From the NCBI RefSeq assembly GCF_033807575.1, contig NC_084707.1, forward strand, positions 8,232,550 through 8,296,549: a stretch of 64,000 nt of DNA, in the 5' to 3' direction. Under the pieces are notes generated by a model that worked only from the letters and a program-made list of their open reading frames with translations, had not been told where the DNA came from and did no database searches. The number at the start of each line of letters is the position of its first letter. The first letter of the stretch is position 1. Origin of the DNA: Cydia pomonella. Its lineage: Eukaryota > Arthropoda > Insecta > Lepidoptera > Tortricidae. Of the stretch, positions 44,384-56,300 are shown piece by piece. The position numbers and the translations under genes were made by a program.

Positions 44384-46946
44384 TTACGATTCACTGGTAT
44401 TGCTGTCTGGACAAACTGACAAACCTAGTGGCTCTTCACCCACTTCATTTTCTTTCTCATTTGTTTTATCTAACGCAAAATCCTTCTCTATTCTACTGCA
44501 AAACAAGTTTTCTCTAATGCAAGCCTCCTTTACATATTTTATTTCTTCAGCATTTAAACCACCTGGCAGTGTCAGTTTGCACAAATTGACATTCTCTTTA
44601 AAATTCTTAATCAAAGTATCTACCTCTTTTTTGAATTCTTCACTCACTAATTCCAGAGACGGGTGAACGAAATTCTTAGCTATCAATTTGTTTTGATCGC
44701 AGATAGTTCTAGTTTTCTCAAGTAATATTAATTCTTCTTTGATCTCACTTTTATCCGGACATAACTTCTGTGCCCTTAGCAATCTTTTTTTTGCTGCGTC
44801 ATACTGACCGATCATTCGTAAAGCTTTAGCATGTTGGAAGAGAGCTTTACTGTTATTCCAGAGGTTTTCCAGTCTATTCAGCTCATTGCAAGCAATGCAA
44901 GCCTTCAACGGCTGTTCCAGAGCATTAGAGCAAATAGCCAGATTCAAATACAATTTTACCAGCATTTTCTCTTGTTTTTTTTCCTCGGCTTCATCAGCCA
45001 GCCGACATTTGTGCAGCATGGCTATTGACTTTCTGAAAAGGTGGACTGCAGCCATAGTATTTTTGGATTTGTGTAATGTTACGCCAGAACTGTAGAGTTT
45101 AGTTACTTGGCTGAATACCCGCTGAAACATGTTGGGTTCTGAGTAATTTATATCCCTGAAAATAAATACAATACTGTTAACATGGGAAATCGTTACACAT
45201 ATATTTAGCTATGAAGTAAAATTTAAACAGAAATACATTCCTGGATTTGGTATATTAAAAAAAATAGCTAAATTGAATGATGCCAGTCTAAATTCAAAGA
45301 TGCTAGAATTGAACTCACTGTGAAAGTTTCATAAGACATAGTTATCATATAAGTATTATTAAGTATGGTCATTACCCCAATAAAGATAACTCTTCTCAGA
45401 CCAGAACCCTGCACCGAACCGTAGAGAAATAAGTAAGCATAGAGTGCTCACTCCATACTTCAGGTTTCTTACCAAAACGCTTATTATATTCGTAGTCAAC
45501 ATCCAGTGTCAAGTAGCAGATTTATCAGTACCGCTACTTGACACTAGATGTCACAGGAGTCACGACTGGTGGAAAGTCGATTGCCTAACAATTTACAACT
45601 AATATTACAAGCAGGAGTAAAATAGAGTTTTGGTTAATTCAGTTATAATATTACTGAAAATTGTGGAGCATTAGATTTTTTTGTTTGTCACACATATGCG
45701 CAAAAACTGATGTATGAAGTGAGCACTCTATGCTCTATGTAATAACTTATTTGTCTACGACCAACCTAACTGTTACTGTTTAGCCTTTTAGTTGATTGAT
45801 AGAAAATGAAATAAAAAACTCTTTTTATTATCATGAAACAAATAAAAATAGAACATCTGGATAAGCGTTTTTATTATTATTATTTATGGATCCCTAATAG
45901 AATTAAGTAACTCACCCTTCAACAGGAGTCAGAATACTCTTAATGAGTTTGATATAGAATACACAATCGGCTTTTGGTTTTATTCGAGGTGGGACTCCAA
46001 ACTCCCCGAACATGACTTTGTAAGATAGAAGAAAAACTGACATTTCCCCAACTAGCATTGAGTTGACAGCGGTTTGTAGACCTGGCAACAAGTCATTGTC
46101 CTTTAAGTCCACTACCTAAAAATATAAAAGCAGAGATTTTTTTGTATATAATCTTTCAAACATCCAGAATGACTCAGAATCCAAAATGACTTAGTCACTA
46201 GGTATATCCACATTTAGGTAGAATGTCAGTTAGGACGACTTAATTAAGTGTACAACTAATTAACATTGAAAGGTCGCATTATCTTCTGTCCAAAATAATG
46301 AGTTTTTTTTGTGAATTGTAGGGTAGTTGCATCACTTCAAATGAAAGACAAAGGGCAAGTGAAGAGTAATTAACAAATAAATGCCTGTATCTATATGTTA
46401 TAAGAAAACCAACAAAATATCAGTGATAGAAATGTGTGGTAAGGTTAATTTCTTACCAATGGCTTGTGCACTTTCCGAACATCAAATGGTTCTTCGTCAT
46501 CTTCCCAGAATCCAGTATATGCTATGTGGACCGTGCAACCCTCATGAAGTGGGAAACCACCTCCTTGTTCCAAAATCTTCTTCTTGACACAACTATCTGA
46601 ATCAACAGACGTCAATTCCTGCTCTAAGATTTTCAAGCACTTTATAGGTTGTCCAATATGGTCAAAAGTTCTAGCATCTTCTCTCTCCGTCTCTAAACCG
46701 TGACCCTCCTCCAAATCGTCGTTTATGTGAAGTATTGAACCCGTTGTGCAAAGTTGACTGAAAATTTATAATGTTTATTAAAAACATATTTCCTTTAATC
46801 AGTGTTGTAAAAGAGGTAGGAGTAGTAGTATGTATAAGTATAATACTAACATAATGTTAAAATTCAAGAAAATATAATCAAAATACAGACCTCAAATCCA
46901 ATCCGTTTTCTAAAGCAATACTTGGCATGGAAGTGTTTGTTGGCAT
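44384..46946 (-). CDS. shu: FKBP6/Shutdown-type TPR co-chaperone
   Basis: FKBP6 (Drosophila Shutdown) works with Hsp90 to load piRNAs onto Piwi proteins in the germline. Exons are 46891-46946, 46457-46757, 45916-46115 and 44384-45155, giving 442 residues. The FKBP-like domain covers about 65-180 (CTVHIAYTGFWEDDEEPFDV, LLPGLQTAVNSMLVGE). The active-site Trp of FKBP12 is replaced by Leu (PGLQ) and the Tyr before Gly by Phe (KVMFGEFG). It should therefore be catalytically weak or dead, as known for this family. TPR helices fill about 195-345 in one long last exon (LYLNLAICSNALEQPLKACI, ALFQHAKALRMIGQYDAAKK). The gene symbol is by family; orthology was not tested. Confidence 0.9.
45421..45762. 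mobile_element. AGAGAAATAAGTAAGC-family MITE, expanded copy
   Basis: GTAGAGAAATAAGTAAGCAT, GTGCTCACTCCATAC and ACCAAAACGCTTATTA at the left match 30237. TGATGTATGAAGTGAGCACT and CTATGC with AATAACTTATTT at the right form the inverted end. The core includes CGCTACTTGACACTAGATG plus about 170 bp of extra DNA. It lies in intron 3 of the FKBP6 gene. Confidence 0.75.
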
Positions 46947-48197
46947 TTTTATATAAATTGATAAAAGACCTAGAATATTATTTCTAATTGATTAATTACA
47001 AATTATTTTAAGATAACTCAAGCACAAGGAGACCGAAAGCAAAGAATATAATAATATATGACCGAAGACCCATAAATCACTCCGAACCACGGACCTAAAA
47101 AATAATCTTTAAATCCCCAATATCACTCTCCACCACTCTCCATGCTCCGATTGGACCGATTGGATTGGCTCCGTCCGAACCTATAGGGACCAAAGAGCTT
47201 TGACAGTGACAGATACAAAGCAATGTTGCCAGATGACCAGATGATATAATAGAAATCGCAGCTTCAGTCAGACGCGGCCCATGAAAATTTAAAACCTAAT
47301 TGTATAATGACGACATCGAAAATCGAAGTTCGTCAATTGCAGAAATTTTTCTGTCACTAAAAAAAAAAATTATTACAAAAAATATGAGAGTAAAAGAGAA
47401 AGATCCTCGCAATTTTTTAACTACTTTTAGGGGACCTGTAATGACCATATTTTTGTAAATATTGAATTTAAAATATCTTTTGGCACACGTCACGTGACCA
47501 AACTCGAAACGTCTTTGAAGATTCTGATGACGTCACAACTCTCTGATTGACACTGTTGACAGTTAGGCGATAAACAACAAATGACAAATGTCAGTTGACA
47601 GTTCGTATCTTCTACTGTAGTTGTGTCAAACCGTAAACTGTGACGTCACACAATTTTCAAAGAGCGTTTTGGGCGCGAAAGCATCGGTCAAAATATATAA
47701 TTGTTAATTTAACATATTTAAAGCCGTTTTTAGTATAAAAGTTGAATTTTAGGGCAACTTTTAGCTAATATAGAACGTAATACAAGCGTTTCAAAAAATT
47801 GGAAACAGCCCTATTTCGGTTTTCGCGGTAGGCCCCCAGTGTACACCGATTTATGTGTAGTCCAACTTCGAACAAAAAAATGTGCAGATCTCGGGTAAAA
47901 ACCATACATATAATATTCCTAAAGATGGAGTTTAAGCCCGCTGTCACCGTAGCCACACACACCCAGCCACATTTTTATGTAAGATTAACATTGAGTAACC
48001 AAAAGTTGTGGCTATATCGATAGTCATATAGATAAACTATCGGCATTTTTTACCATTTTAATTTTACTTAAAAGGATTTCAACACCCTAAAATGAACAGA
48101 TAACTATTATAACACAACTTTAAACATTATTGTCAACCAGTATGATTTTTTGAATTCGAGTTGAAATGTGTGTATCTATAAGTAACAATAGCATAAA

Positions 48198-48635
48198 GGG
48201 CCGTCCACACTCGTGCGCGAATCGAGGCGCGAAGCCGCGAACGCGAGTGTGGAGGGCCCTCGCGTCGATTTCGCAGATTGTTCACGCCTTCGCGCCTTAT
48301 TCCCCGTTTTTTGTCGGTATTTGGCCCGCGTCAAATGAGACTCGAAGCGCGAACTTGCAAGACTCTACAGTCGCGATCGCTTCCCGCCGCGATTCGCTCA
48401 CGAGTCAATTAATCTGTACACTGTCAGAACCTTCTATGGCGGCTACTTGGTTAAATTATTGGGTGCGAACTTAATCAACCAAAAATCAATTTGATAGTTC
48501 CCAGTTTGAATCAGTGCTTTGGCGCAAGCGAAATCGCCGTGAAGTTGTGCGAGTGTGGAGTCTACGTCAACGTCGCGGTATGTTCGCTCCGCGAAGTCGC
48601 GCCACGATTCACGCGCATAGTCTGGAGGGAGCTTA
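48198..48635. mobile_element. GC-rich inverted-repeat element
   Basis: It starts GGGCCGTCCACACTCGTGCG and ends with CACGATTCACGCGCATAGTC and TGGAGGGAGC, a degenerate inverted pair. CGAATCGAGGCGCGAAGC and similar CG-rich blocks are scattered inside. GC and CpG content far exceed the flanks. The frames inside (48166-48474, 48491-48679) do not look like genes. Confidence 0.6.
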
Positions 48636-50273
48636 ACAAGTTTCCTCAGAAAATTTTAATTTCTTGCGTTTTCTACTAACAAGTTGGGTGTGTTTCAGTA
48701 CAATGTTTTTATTTAAAAGATTTGTCTGGCTGATTAGCTCTGAAGTTGCCACCGTTCCCAGGCGGGAATGCGAAACTTAAGAAAAGCGAAACATAAAAAA
48801 AACCTACGTAAAACGGAGATTGGGAGGAGAGGAAAATACTTAGATGTATTGTTTCGGAATTGTAATTATTAAGAATAAGTTAACTGAAGTTTTACTGGTG
48901 ATAGACATCTACAATAATACATGTATCGACAAATCTACAATAATACAAAAACATCCGTAATTTCGTGTTACTAACTACAAACTAGCGTGTAGCTGGCGAT
49001 AAAACTTTTGATCGACGTGTTGTATGTAAGTACGTGCAAATTTAAATGATAAAATAACAGTATCGAAACTCAACCAAGTGTTTATCTAGAATTAGTCGAC
49101 AATAACCGATCTTTGATATATAATCTTTTTTTTTTTAATCGCGACTAAATTACATTTTTAACCAGATTTCTTTCAAATTCGGTGCGACGTAGAAGAAAAC
49201 GACCAAATCTGTCTGAACTGTGACGTCACGTGAGGGACCAATGAAAAAATGGAATTGTGTTTCGCTCATTAGCATTTCGCGCGCAATTTTTGTACTTTTT
49301 ATTTATTATTTTAGGCAATTAAATGATAATTTTATAACGGAAACGCATTTGTAACATGCTACACCGGTAACAATCATCCGAATAAAAATTATTTGGTTCA
49401 AATTTAAACTTCATGCATGACGTTAATTGCTTTCATTTTTCTCTTTCACTCTAATTACGTCTTAGTAAGAGTAAAAGAGAAAGATCTCCACAATTTGCAA
49501 ATTTCGGTTTTCGCGGTAGGCCCCCTGGGTCTAAAAAGACACCTTCCTTATACTGTGACAGTGTTCATATTGTTTTCTTTATTTATTTTAAAATAGCGTG
49601 TTTGTGTTTCAGTTTCGTCAAGCTACAGTTATTTTGATAGAATCTTATTTCTTTATTTGACATAGGAAAAATATATACGAAGTTTAATTCATTATCGACA
49701 TTAACGTTTAAACGTGAGGTAAACGTATCTTTTCCTGGCACTCGAATAACTGTTGAATATTTTCATTATATTTCTACTTTGAACTTGGATGACTGGGTAG
49801 CGAATTTGCCAATCGAACTATCTGGGATATACAAACAAGATTTAGATTATTGGATATGGTAAAAAAATACAAATTAAACTCAGTAACATTTGTTATAAAT
49901 AATGTATATTTAGGCGATTTGACTTTATTTTTTAGAAAACTTGCCCCCACCTTCTTATTTTTTATTAGGAAAATGTTATTTCTTTTCAGAATCACAAGCT
50001 GTTCTGATAAATGAGAAAAAGGTGTCCCGAAACCTCATATTTTTTTGGTATCTTTCATTTCTTTAGCGTCATACCAAATAGATTAGTAAACGGTTGATTT
50101 TTTTTGATCAGGATCGAAAGAGCTCATGAATTTAAGCAGAAATAGCGTACATATTGCCAAAAAAAGTAGTGTGATCAATGGACAACTTTCCGTAACATAG
50201 CACATTTTGCTTTTTCCGTAACATAGCACTTTCAGAAGTTACACAGTTCAATTGTTTTATATTTCTCACAATT

Positions 50274-50279
50274 TTTATT
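50274..50279 (-). terminator. Polyadenylation signal for the myosin gene
   Basis: AATAAA on the minus strand about 50 nt past the myosin TAA. Confidence 0.6.
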
Positions 50280-50327
50280 TATCATCTATACACCGTGTAT
50301 AATTTGTTCCGTATGGTACTTTACAAC

Positions 50328-53300
50328 TTATTGTTTTTGCTTCAATGATTGGCGTAAAACTGCAATGTATGATGAAATCAGGTCATCCATTTTGTATCCT
50401 AAAGAAGTTTCGCACAGAATCTTCGTTCCTCTTAAGAAGTTACCCATAGTCATATGGAAGAAGGTATTCCCAGAGGACCAATTCGAAAGTTGTGAGAAAG
50501 GATGAGTCACCAGAATATCCTGAAACCAAGAAAAGGTCATGTTGAATTACATTTCTTAAAAATGCCTGCAAACGACTTTTTTAATCTTTTATTAATTAGG
50601 TCAGTACAAGAAAGAAAAATCAAACAAAACCAATTAAACTTGATAGGTATACATACTCGACTTTGAGGGTGTATAATGCTGACACCGTTTTTGTTGATCG
50701 CAATTACTACCAACTCAGGATAAGATGGATCCGACGTCTGTTTAACTTCAAAGAACGCAGTTCCAAATGTCGGCAACTGGTATATTTTTTTCAAAAACTG
50801 TTCTTTAGCTTCATTTTCAGTCATAACTCCATGTTTCAAATATGCTGCAGTTATACTCGACTTCCATGACGAGGCCGATTGTATCCTAACCATGTCAGGA
50901 GGTATAAATTCTTCTAGTATTTGGCCGATTTGAGGTAGCAACGACTGGTCGCTTCCAAACCGTGCTCTGTAAATCAGACTGGCTAAGTCAACTAGATCCT
51001 GCTTCGAGGTTTTGTGGTATCCTCGCAAGTATTTAGGTAGTTCTTGAGGGAAATAGAATATCTGGTCAGCATTCTTGTCTCTGCCAGGAACTGTGTTGAT
51101 CCAAAGCTTCTTCATGAAGAATATTTGATAGTTTAGTTGCAATTGTGAGCCAGCTGAAAAAAAAAGTGTATAAGTAACAGTATTTCATACATATTTAAAC
51201 GAGAATCAAAAAGTTGACTTAATATAAAATATAGGCCGTAAACTTACCGGCCCGGACAGGTCGCGATGCCTTCATCCATTCGACAAGCTCGTGTACGAAA
51301 TCAAAGAAGTAATAATTTTCCGGGACAGAGAACACTTTGTCAGTTATTTTGACGAACAGGCTGAAGCCATCGCTGTTCTTTATATTTAGTCTTCCAGCAA
51401 TTTGTTCACAAAGATCTTTCGCTTTAGTCGAGGAGTCTACTTCAAAGGCTTCATCCGTGTCATCTGGGAAGTATACTTTGTGGTATATCTGCATGCTTCT
51501 GTGCTGTATCGCTTCAACTTCTACCACATATGGAGCATACATTCTGGGGCCACTCTTTTGTATTCTGAATACGCGTTTGAGACATTCCTTAGCTATGGGA
51601 TGCGGTCGTGTCTTCAGGAAATCGACCAGTTCTTTTATTAACGACTGTCCAGGGGCAAAGACGCCAGTAGCGAGCCACATGAGTTCCCATCCGCGTTCTT
51701 CGCTCAGTTGTATCCTATTGTTCGTCAACTGTTTCATGATTTGACAATATGCTTCATCTCGCAAGCCGAAATCGGTTCCACCCGATCTGAATATCTCATC
51801 TGTATATTCGGTAACGTTTCTCGCTTTCGGTGCTGGCATATCTCCCATGTATTTCAGGATACCGATAAACATAGCAACTGCACATTTCTCAATTTTTTCA
51901 TCGCCTAATAATTTCTTAAGCAGTGGTTTCCGAATAGGATCACGGGTGTGAGCCCACAAGTCACCGGTAATTGGCTTCTTAGCTGTAGTTAATGTGGATG
52001 TGCTGCGAACTGTGGCATTTATATCGTAATTTTCTCTAAAGTTTTCCTTGGAGTATTTCTCTAAAGTATGCATACGTTTTCTTTGAATAGTATTGTACTT
52101 GGACGCTTTTTTGTCAGTGGTGATGTTGCCCTTTTTGAAGATTTCTAATATTGTATTTGAAGGTACTGACATGGTTGGCAAAATGTATACTTGTTCGGTT
52201 GGGAATAGACCTTCTTGTCCGTTGCACGCCCCGTGTCCCCAAGTAGCGTTCATAAGTGTTTCTCCAGTACAATCTTGCAAAAGTGTTATAAGGTCTCCCT
52301 TCTTATATTGCAAGAACGACGAGGCGTCACTGTATCCTTGTGAATCACTTTGAGCTACAACATATATTGACCTTCTCTTTAAACCGTCAATTAAGTAGAT
52401 GATCAATGAACTCATCTCACTTGCATCTACACTTTGAAATACTAATTCTTCCTGTTGTATCGTTCTTAACGTTATCGTCCCTACGTTGTCATAATCTTTA
52501 TCAGCATTGTAAGCAACATAGGTAACTTCAGCGAAGGACATTTCTAGAAGTATGTGTTCTAATTGGTCAACAACGTAAATTCCAGTCCAGTTCACAGCAA
52601 TTATTACTACATCCTTACTAATCATTTCTCCCTTAATTTTAATAGCCTCAAAGAATCTGGAGAATAGCATAGGCCATTTTAATTTAGCAAATATTACTAT
52701 ATCCTCTTTGCATCGCAACGGATCTATCTTTGACTGAATACTTTGCGAAGATTCAAACGCTTTTGTTACAAGGTGTTCCCATTTGGTCAATGCTACATCA
52801 TTGGACTGTATAAAGTGATTTGGAATATAGTTGACAATAACTTTTCTTAAAATATTTGGATCTATGCGAGGGCCGTATTCAATGTAGTGTTGTTGAGCGG
52901 CGATTATGGCCAAATCTCTTTCTGCGTCACATCTATATTCACCAAACTTTACGCCTTTAGCGATTTGGTGATAAATTAAGTTAGTAGCCACAGGATCTTC
53001 TGCAGGATTGTGCCACGGGGTGAATACTTCTTTTCTATAAAACAGCCTCCACGGGGCACTCTTTTCTGGCGTCCCCTGCTCTTTTGCAAATTGTTCACAC
53101 TGCGAAATTGCATCCATAATATGTTCTCCTTCACTGCCTAATGACAGCACTTTATCGTAAAGAGTGATATACAATGAGAATCCGAACATATCATTCAAGT
53201 TAATATTTTCTGCAATCTGTTGGCACACCTCCTCAGATGTTGTCGCTGAATCAGATTGCACAGTTTTCGTGGATTCATCCATCAAAGTAACAGTTAGAAG

Positions 53301-56300
53301 GATGGGTTTTTTGGTTTTGGTTGCCTGCAACTCTAACCAACTGGGTGGCTGAGCACGAGGTCCGTTTTTAAATGTTCTTACAAGTCTTCCTTCACAATAA
53401 GGAGCGTATCCAGGGGGGCCACTGCGTATAAACGACCTTAGGTACTTGACGAATCTTTCGGAAGGTGGGAAACATCCAACACATAAAGAGAGCAGGATCC
53501 ACCCTCTTGCATGAGAGGCTTTAGAGGGATTATTGGTTAGTTGCTTGCATAACTGGCAATAAATTTCATCTCTGAAACAAAACGCCACTCATCTTAAATG
53601 TACATTCGAAAAAGAAACTAAAATTCTTTATATATGCCAACTACTAACACCTACCTTAGTTCCTTTCTGATGATGCCATGGCCTATTATAAAGTGTAGTT
53701 TTTCCAAGTTAGTGCTTCTTCGAGCATTTAACCAATTACTATACATATCATTATTAATTTCATCTTTCATCAAATTCATCATTAACTCATCGTTGAATTT
53801 GTTCTGTCGTTTAAGTGTCTTTTGAATCAGTTTGTTTCTGTTACCGTTACCACTGTTCATTTCTTTCATCATGAGCTCCTAAAATGTAAGATTTATTATT
53901 GATGTATCATGTTCTTTAATAAATATCATCATGTATTACATAATAGGCAATGTAAGTGTATTCGTAAATACAAAATGCATTTAGTATAAATTACCTCAAA
54001 CTCTTTACTCTTCTGGAAAGCCCGACCTAGCGTGTCAGACAGTTTGGTCATAACGGGAACATTGTCAATTTTATCATCCACATACTTTGGCTCAGCCATA
54101 TCACCCATGAATCTTAATATAGTAATCCACAAAGCATGTGACGCCATTTTGTCCATAGGAGATGGGAGTTCCAGCAATGATTGCTTCAAAGGTTTCCTCG
54201 AATACTGATGACTAGTATTGCCCAAAAAGTATGTGGCAGCAAACTTTCTAAAGTTGAATTCATCAAACTCTTCTTCATCCTCCTGTTCTTGTGGGAGTGG
54301 AATTACGTTTGATACTACTGGTTTGGAAGTCTAGAGAAATCAAAATTATATTAAAATATTTGATACATACAAAATCTATGCAGATAATTACATTTGTAAA
54401 AAGTTTACTTACAATTCCATATCTTGGCACGCGTACTGTACCAGCCGGCGTTGCTGTATCCTTTAAGAATCCAAACACATCATCAACATATCTGTCATCA
54501 ATAACCGCTGTGCTATGACGCTGGTTCTCAATTGGAACATCCTTCACAATCCAGATAGATCTCATAAGTTCCGTTACCTTCTTTTCGTAATAATCCTCAG
54601 CACCTTTAGTATCAGCTTGCCCAGATCGCTCTAGTTCTTCTTTTTCTTTCTTAAATTGCACCAACTTAGCTTTAATGATATGACCTTTATCTTTAATAAG
54701 TTTCCTAATAAGATAGCCTCTGCTGTGTGCTTGGAATTTCCTAAAGAACTTCCTCATGTTTATGAAGGTCTTTCTCAGTTCTCTCGATCGAACTACCGCC
54801 TGCACTCTCAGATACCCTCTCTTCATTACTAAGTATCTGTTTCTATATCCACGAGCGCGGAAGTGCTTTTGCAGTGTGATAGCAGCCTGTCGCATTTTTA
54901 AGAACCTCATTCTGTAGATGAATCGTCTAGCATTGGCTTGTACTTTGATCACTGCGTTGATTAGTACTTTATGCCTCAACTCTTCCAGTATCGCATCATG
55001 CATGTCTTTGAGGAAAACTTTTGTGTGGCCGAGCCTGAACTCTTGATCTTTCAATATTTCCGTGCAAATCTTCTTTGTGGCATTTTTACAGTCTGTTTTC
55101 TCAGCCGGCGGGATGTCTGGTACGATTAGACGATACCGGTGTACGAATTCTGAATAAGAATAGCGAATCGGAAATCCAGCTTGTCTTATTTTCGCAGTTT
55201 CCATTAAACCAGCATATCGTAACTGGCGAACACATAGAGCTCTATCAAATACCTGCAAAAAATTTACAAATATGAATACTCATAAACCAAATAAACTGAT
55301 GTTAGCATAAGCACCATATAATGTTACTTACTCGTGGTTTTTTAAATTCATTTGGTTTGATACACCTGACAAAAAAGGGATGACAGGCATACAGAGTTTT
55401 CATAAGAGCATCAAGAGATGTTTTAAACTTGTAGCTGAGTGAGACCGTCTTCCGACTGCCACTTTGGGTAGTGACGACTTCATTAACAAACAAGCCTTTT
55501 AAGAATACATTACTAGAATCCAAGACCATCTCTTTAACATCTGCTGTCAGCAAATCTCTATTTTTATCCAGGAAGCCTAGAACAAACATTTTATGTAGTT
55601 TCGGATTTGCTTTTACACAGGTCACGGTAATGCTTAAAATGTTATGTACAGTCAGCTGCAGAGAGAGGTGACCTCTCTCACCTCTCTCTGCAACTGACTG
55701 TACATATATCAATGAACGATTTCTTACCTTTTACTTGGTAAGTGACATCTCCAGCAAAGTGTTTGACCCCAAAACTGTGTTCATGGCTTGATTTTGGAGT
55801 AATATAGCAATTGTTGTTGCTATGATTGTTACTAAGCTTGGATAAAAGTGTTATATCAGTTCCTTTTGGAAATTTCGATTCCTCATCGATGAGTGATAGC
55901 AGATTCATTGGCTTAAGCCCGATCATGTCCAGATTATCTTGATTATCCTTGTAATTAATGTTAGTCCAAGTAATGCCCTCTTTCTCGTATTGTTCCTGTT
56001 CAAGCTTGAAAATGTGCCTTACAAAGAACTGTTGGAGGTTTTCATTGGCATAGTTGATGCAGAGTTGCTCAAAACTGTTGTTTTCGAAATTTTCAAATCC
56101 AAATATATCTAATATACCAACGGAATTACTGGATAGCTGTTGGTCTTTGTGCAATGTTCTGTTAATTATTTCCACTACATATTCGAATATATGGCCGTAT
56201 ATAGCTTTAACAAGGGCATCGCGACCTTCCGCGGCCGCAGCCACTGTAAGCGTTGAAACCACTTTGTCCCCGTGTGCGACAAAAGTTTTCCTCGTCAAGG

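Larger units (their letters stand above)
46950..50320. other. Intergenic region rich in MITE pieces
   Basis: No exon is supported. It contains a truncated copy of the CGCGAAAATCGAAGTTCG hairpin family (47313-47425), a detached right end (47810-47837), a GC-rich inverted-repeat element (48198-48635), and another right end (49470-49526). TGACGTCA-type motifs recur (about 47528, 47640 and 49219) in what look like shared repeat blocks. The FKBP6 promoter should lie at its left edge. Confidence 0.6.

Noticed and set aside
48166..48679. GC-rich frames that might be a gene or CpG-island promoter
   Set aside because: The boundaries are inverted repeats (GGGCCGTCCACAC...), so a MITE explains the composition better.
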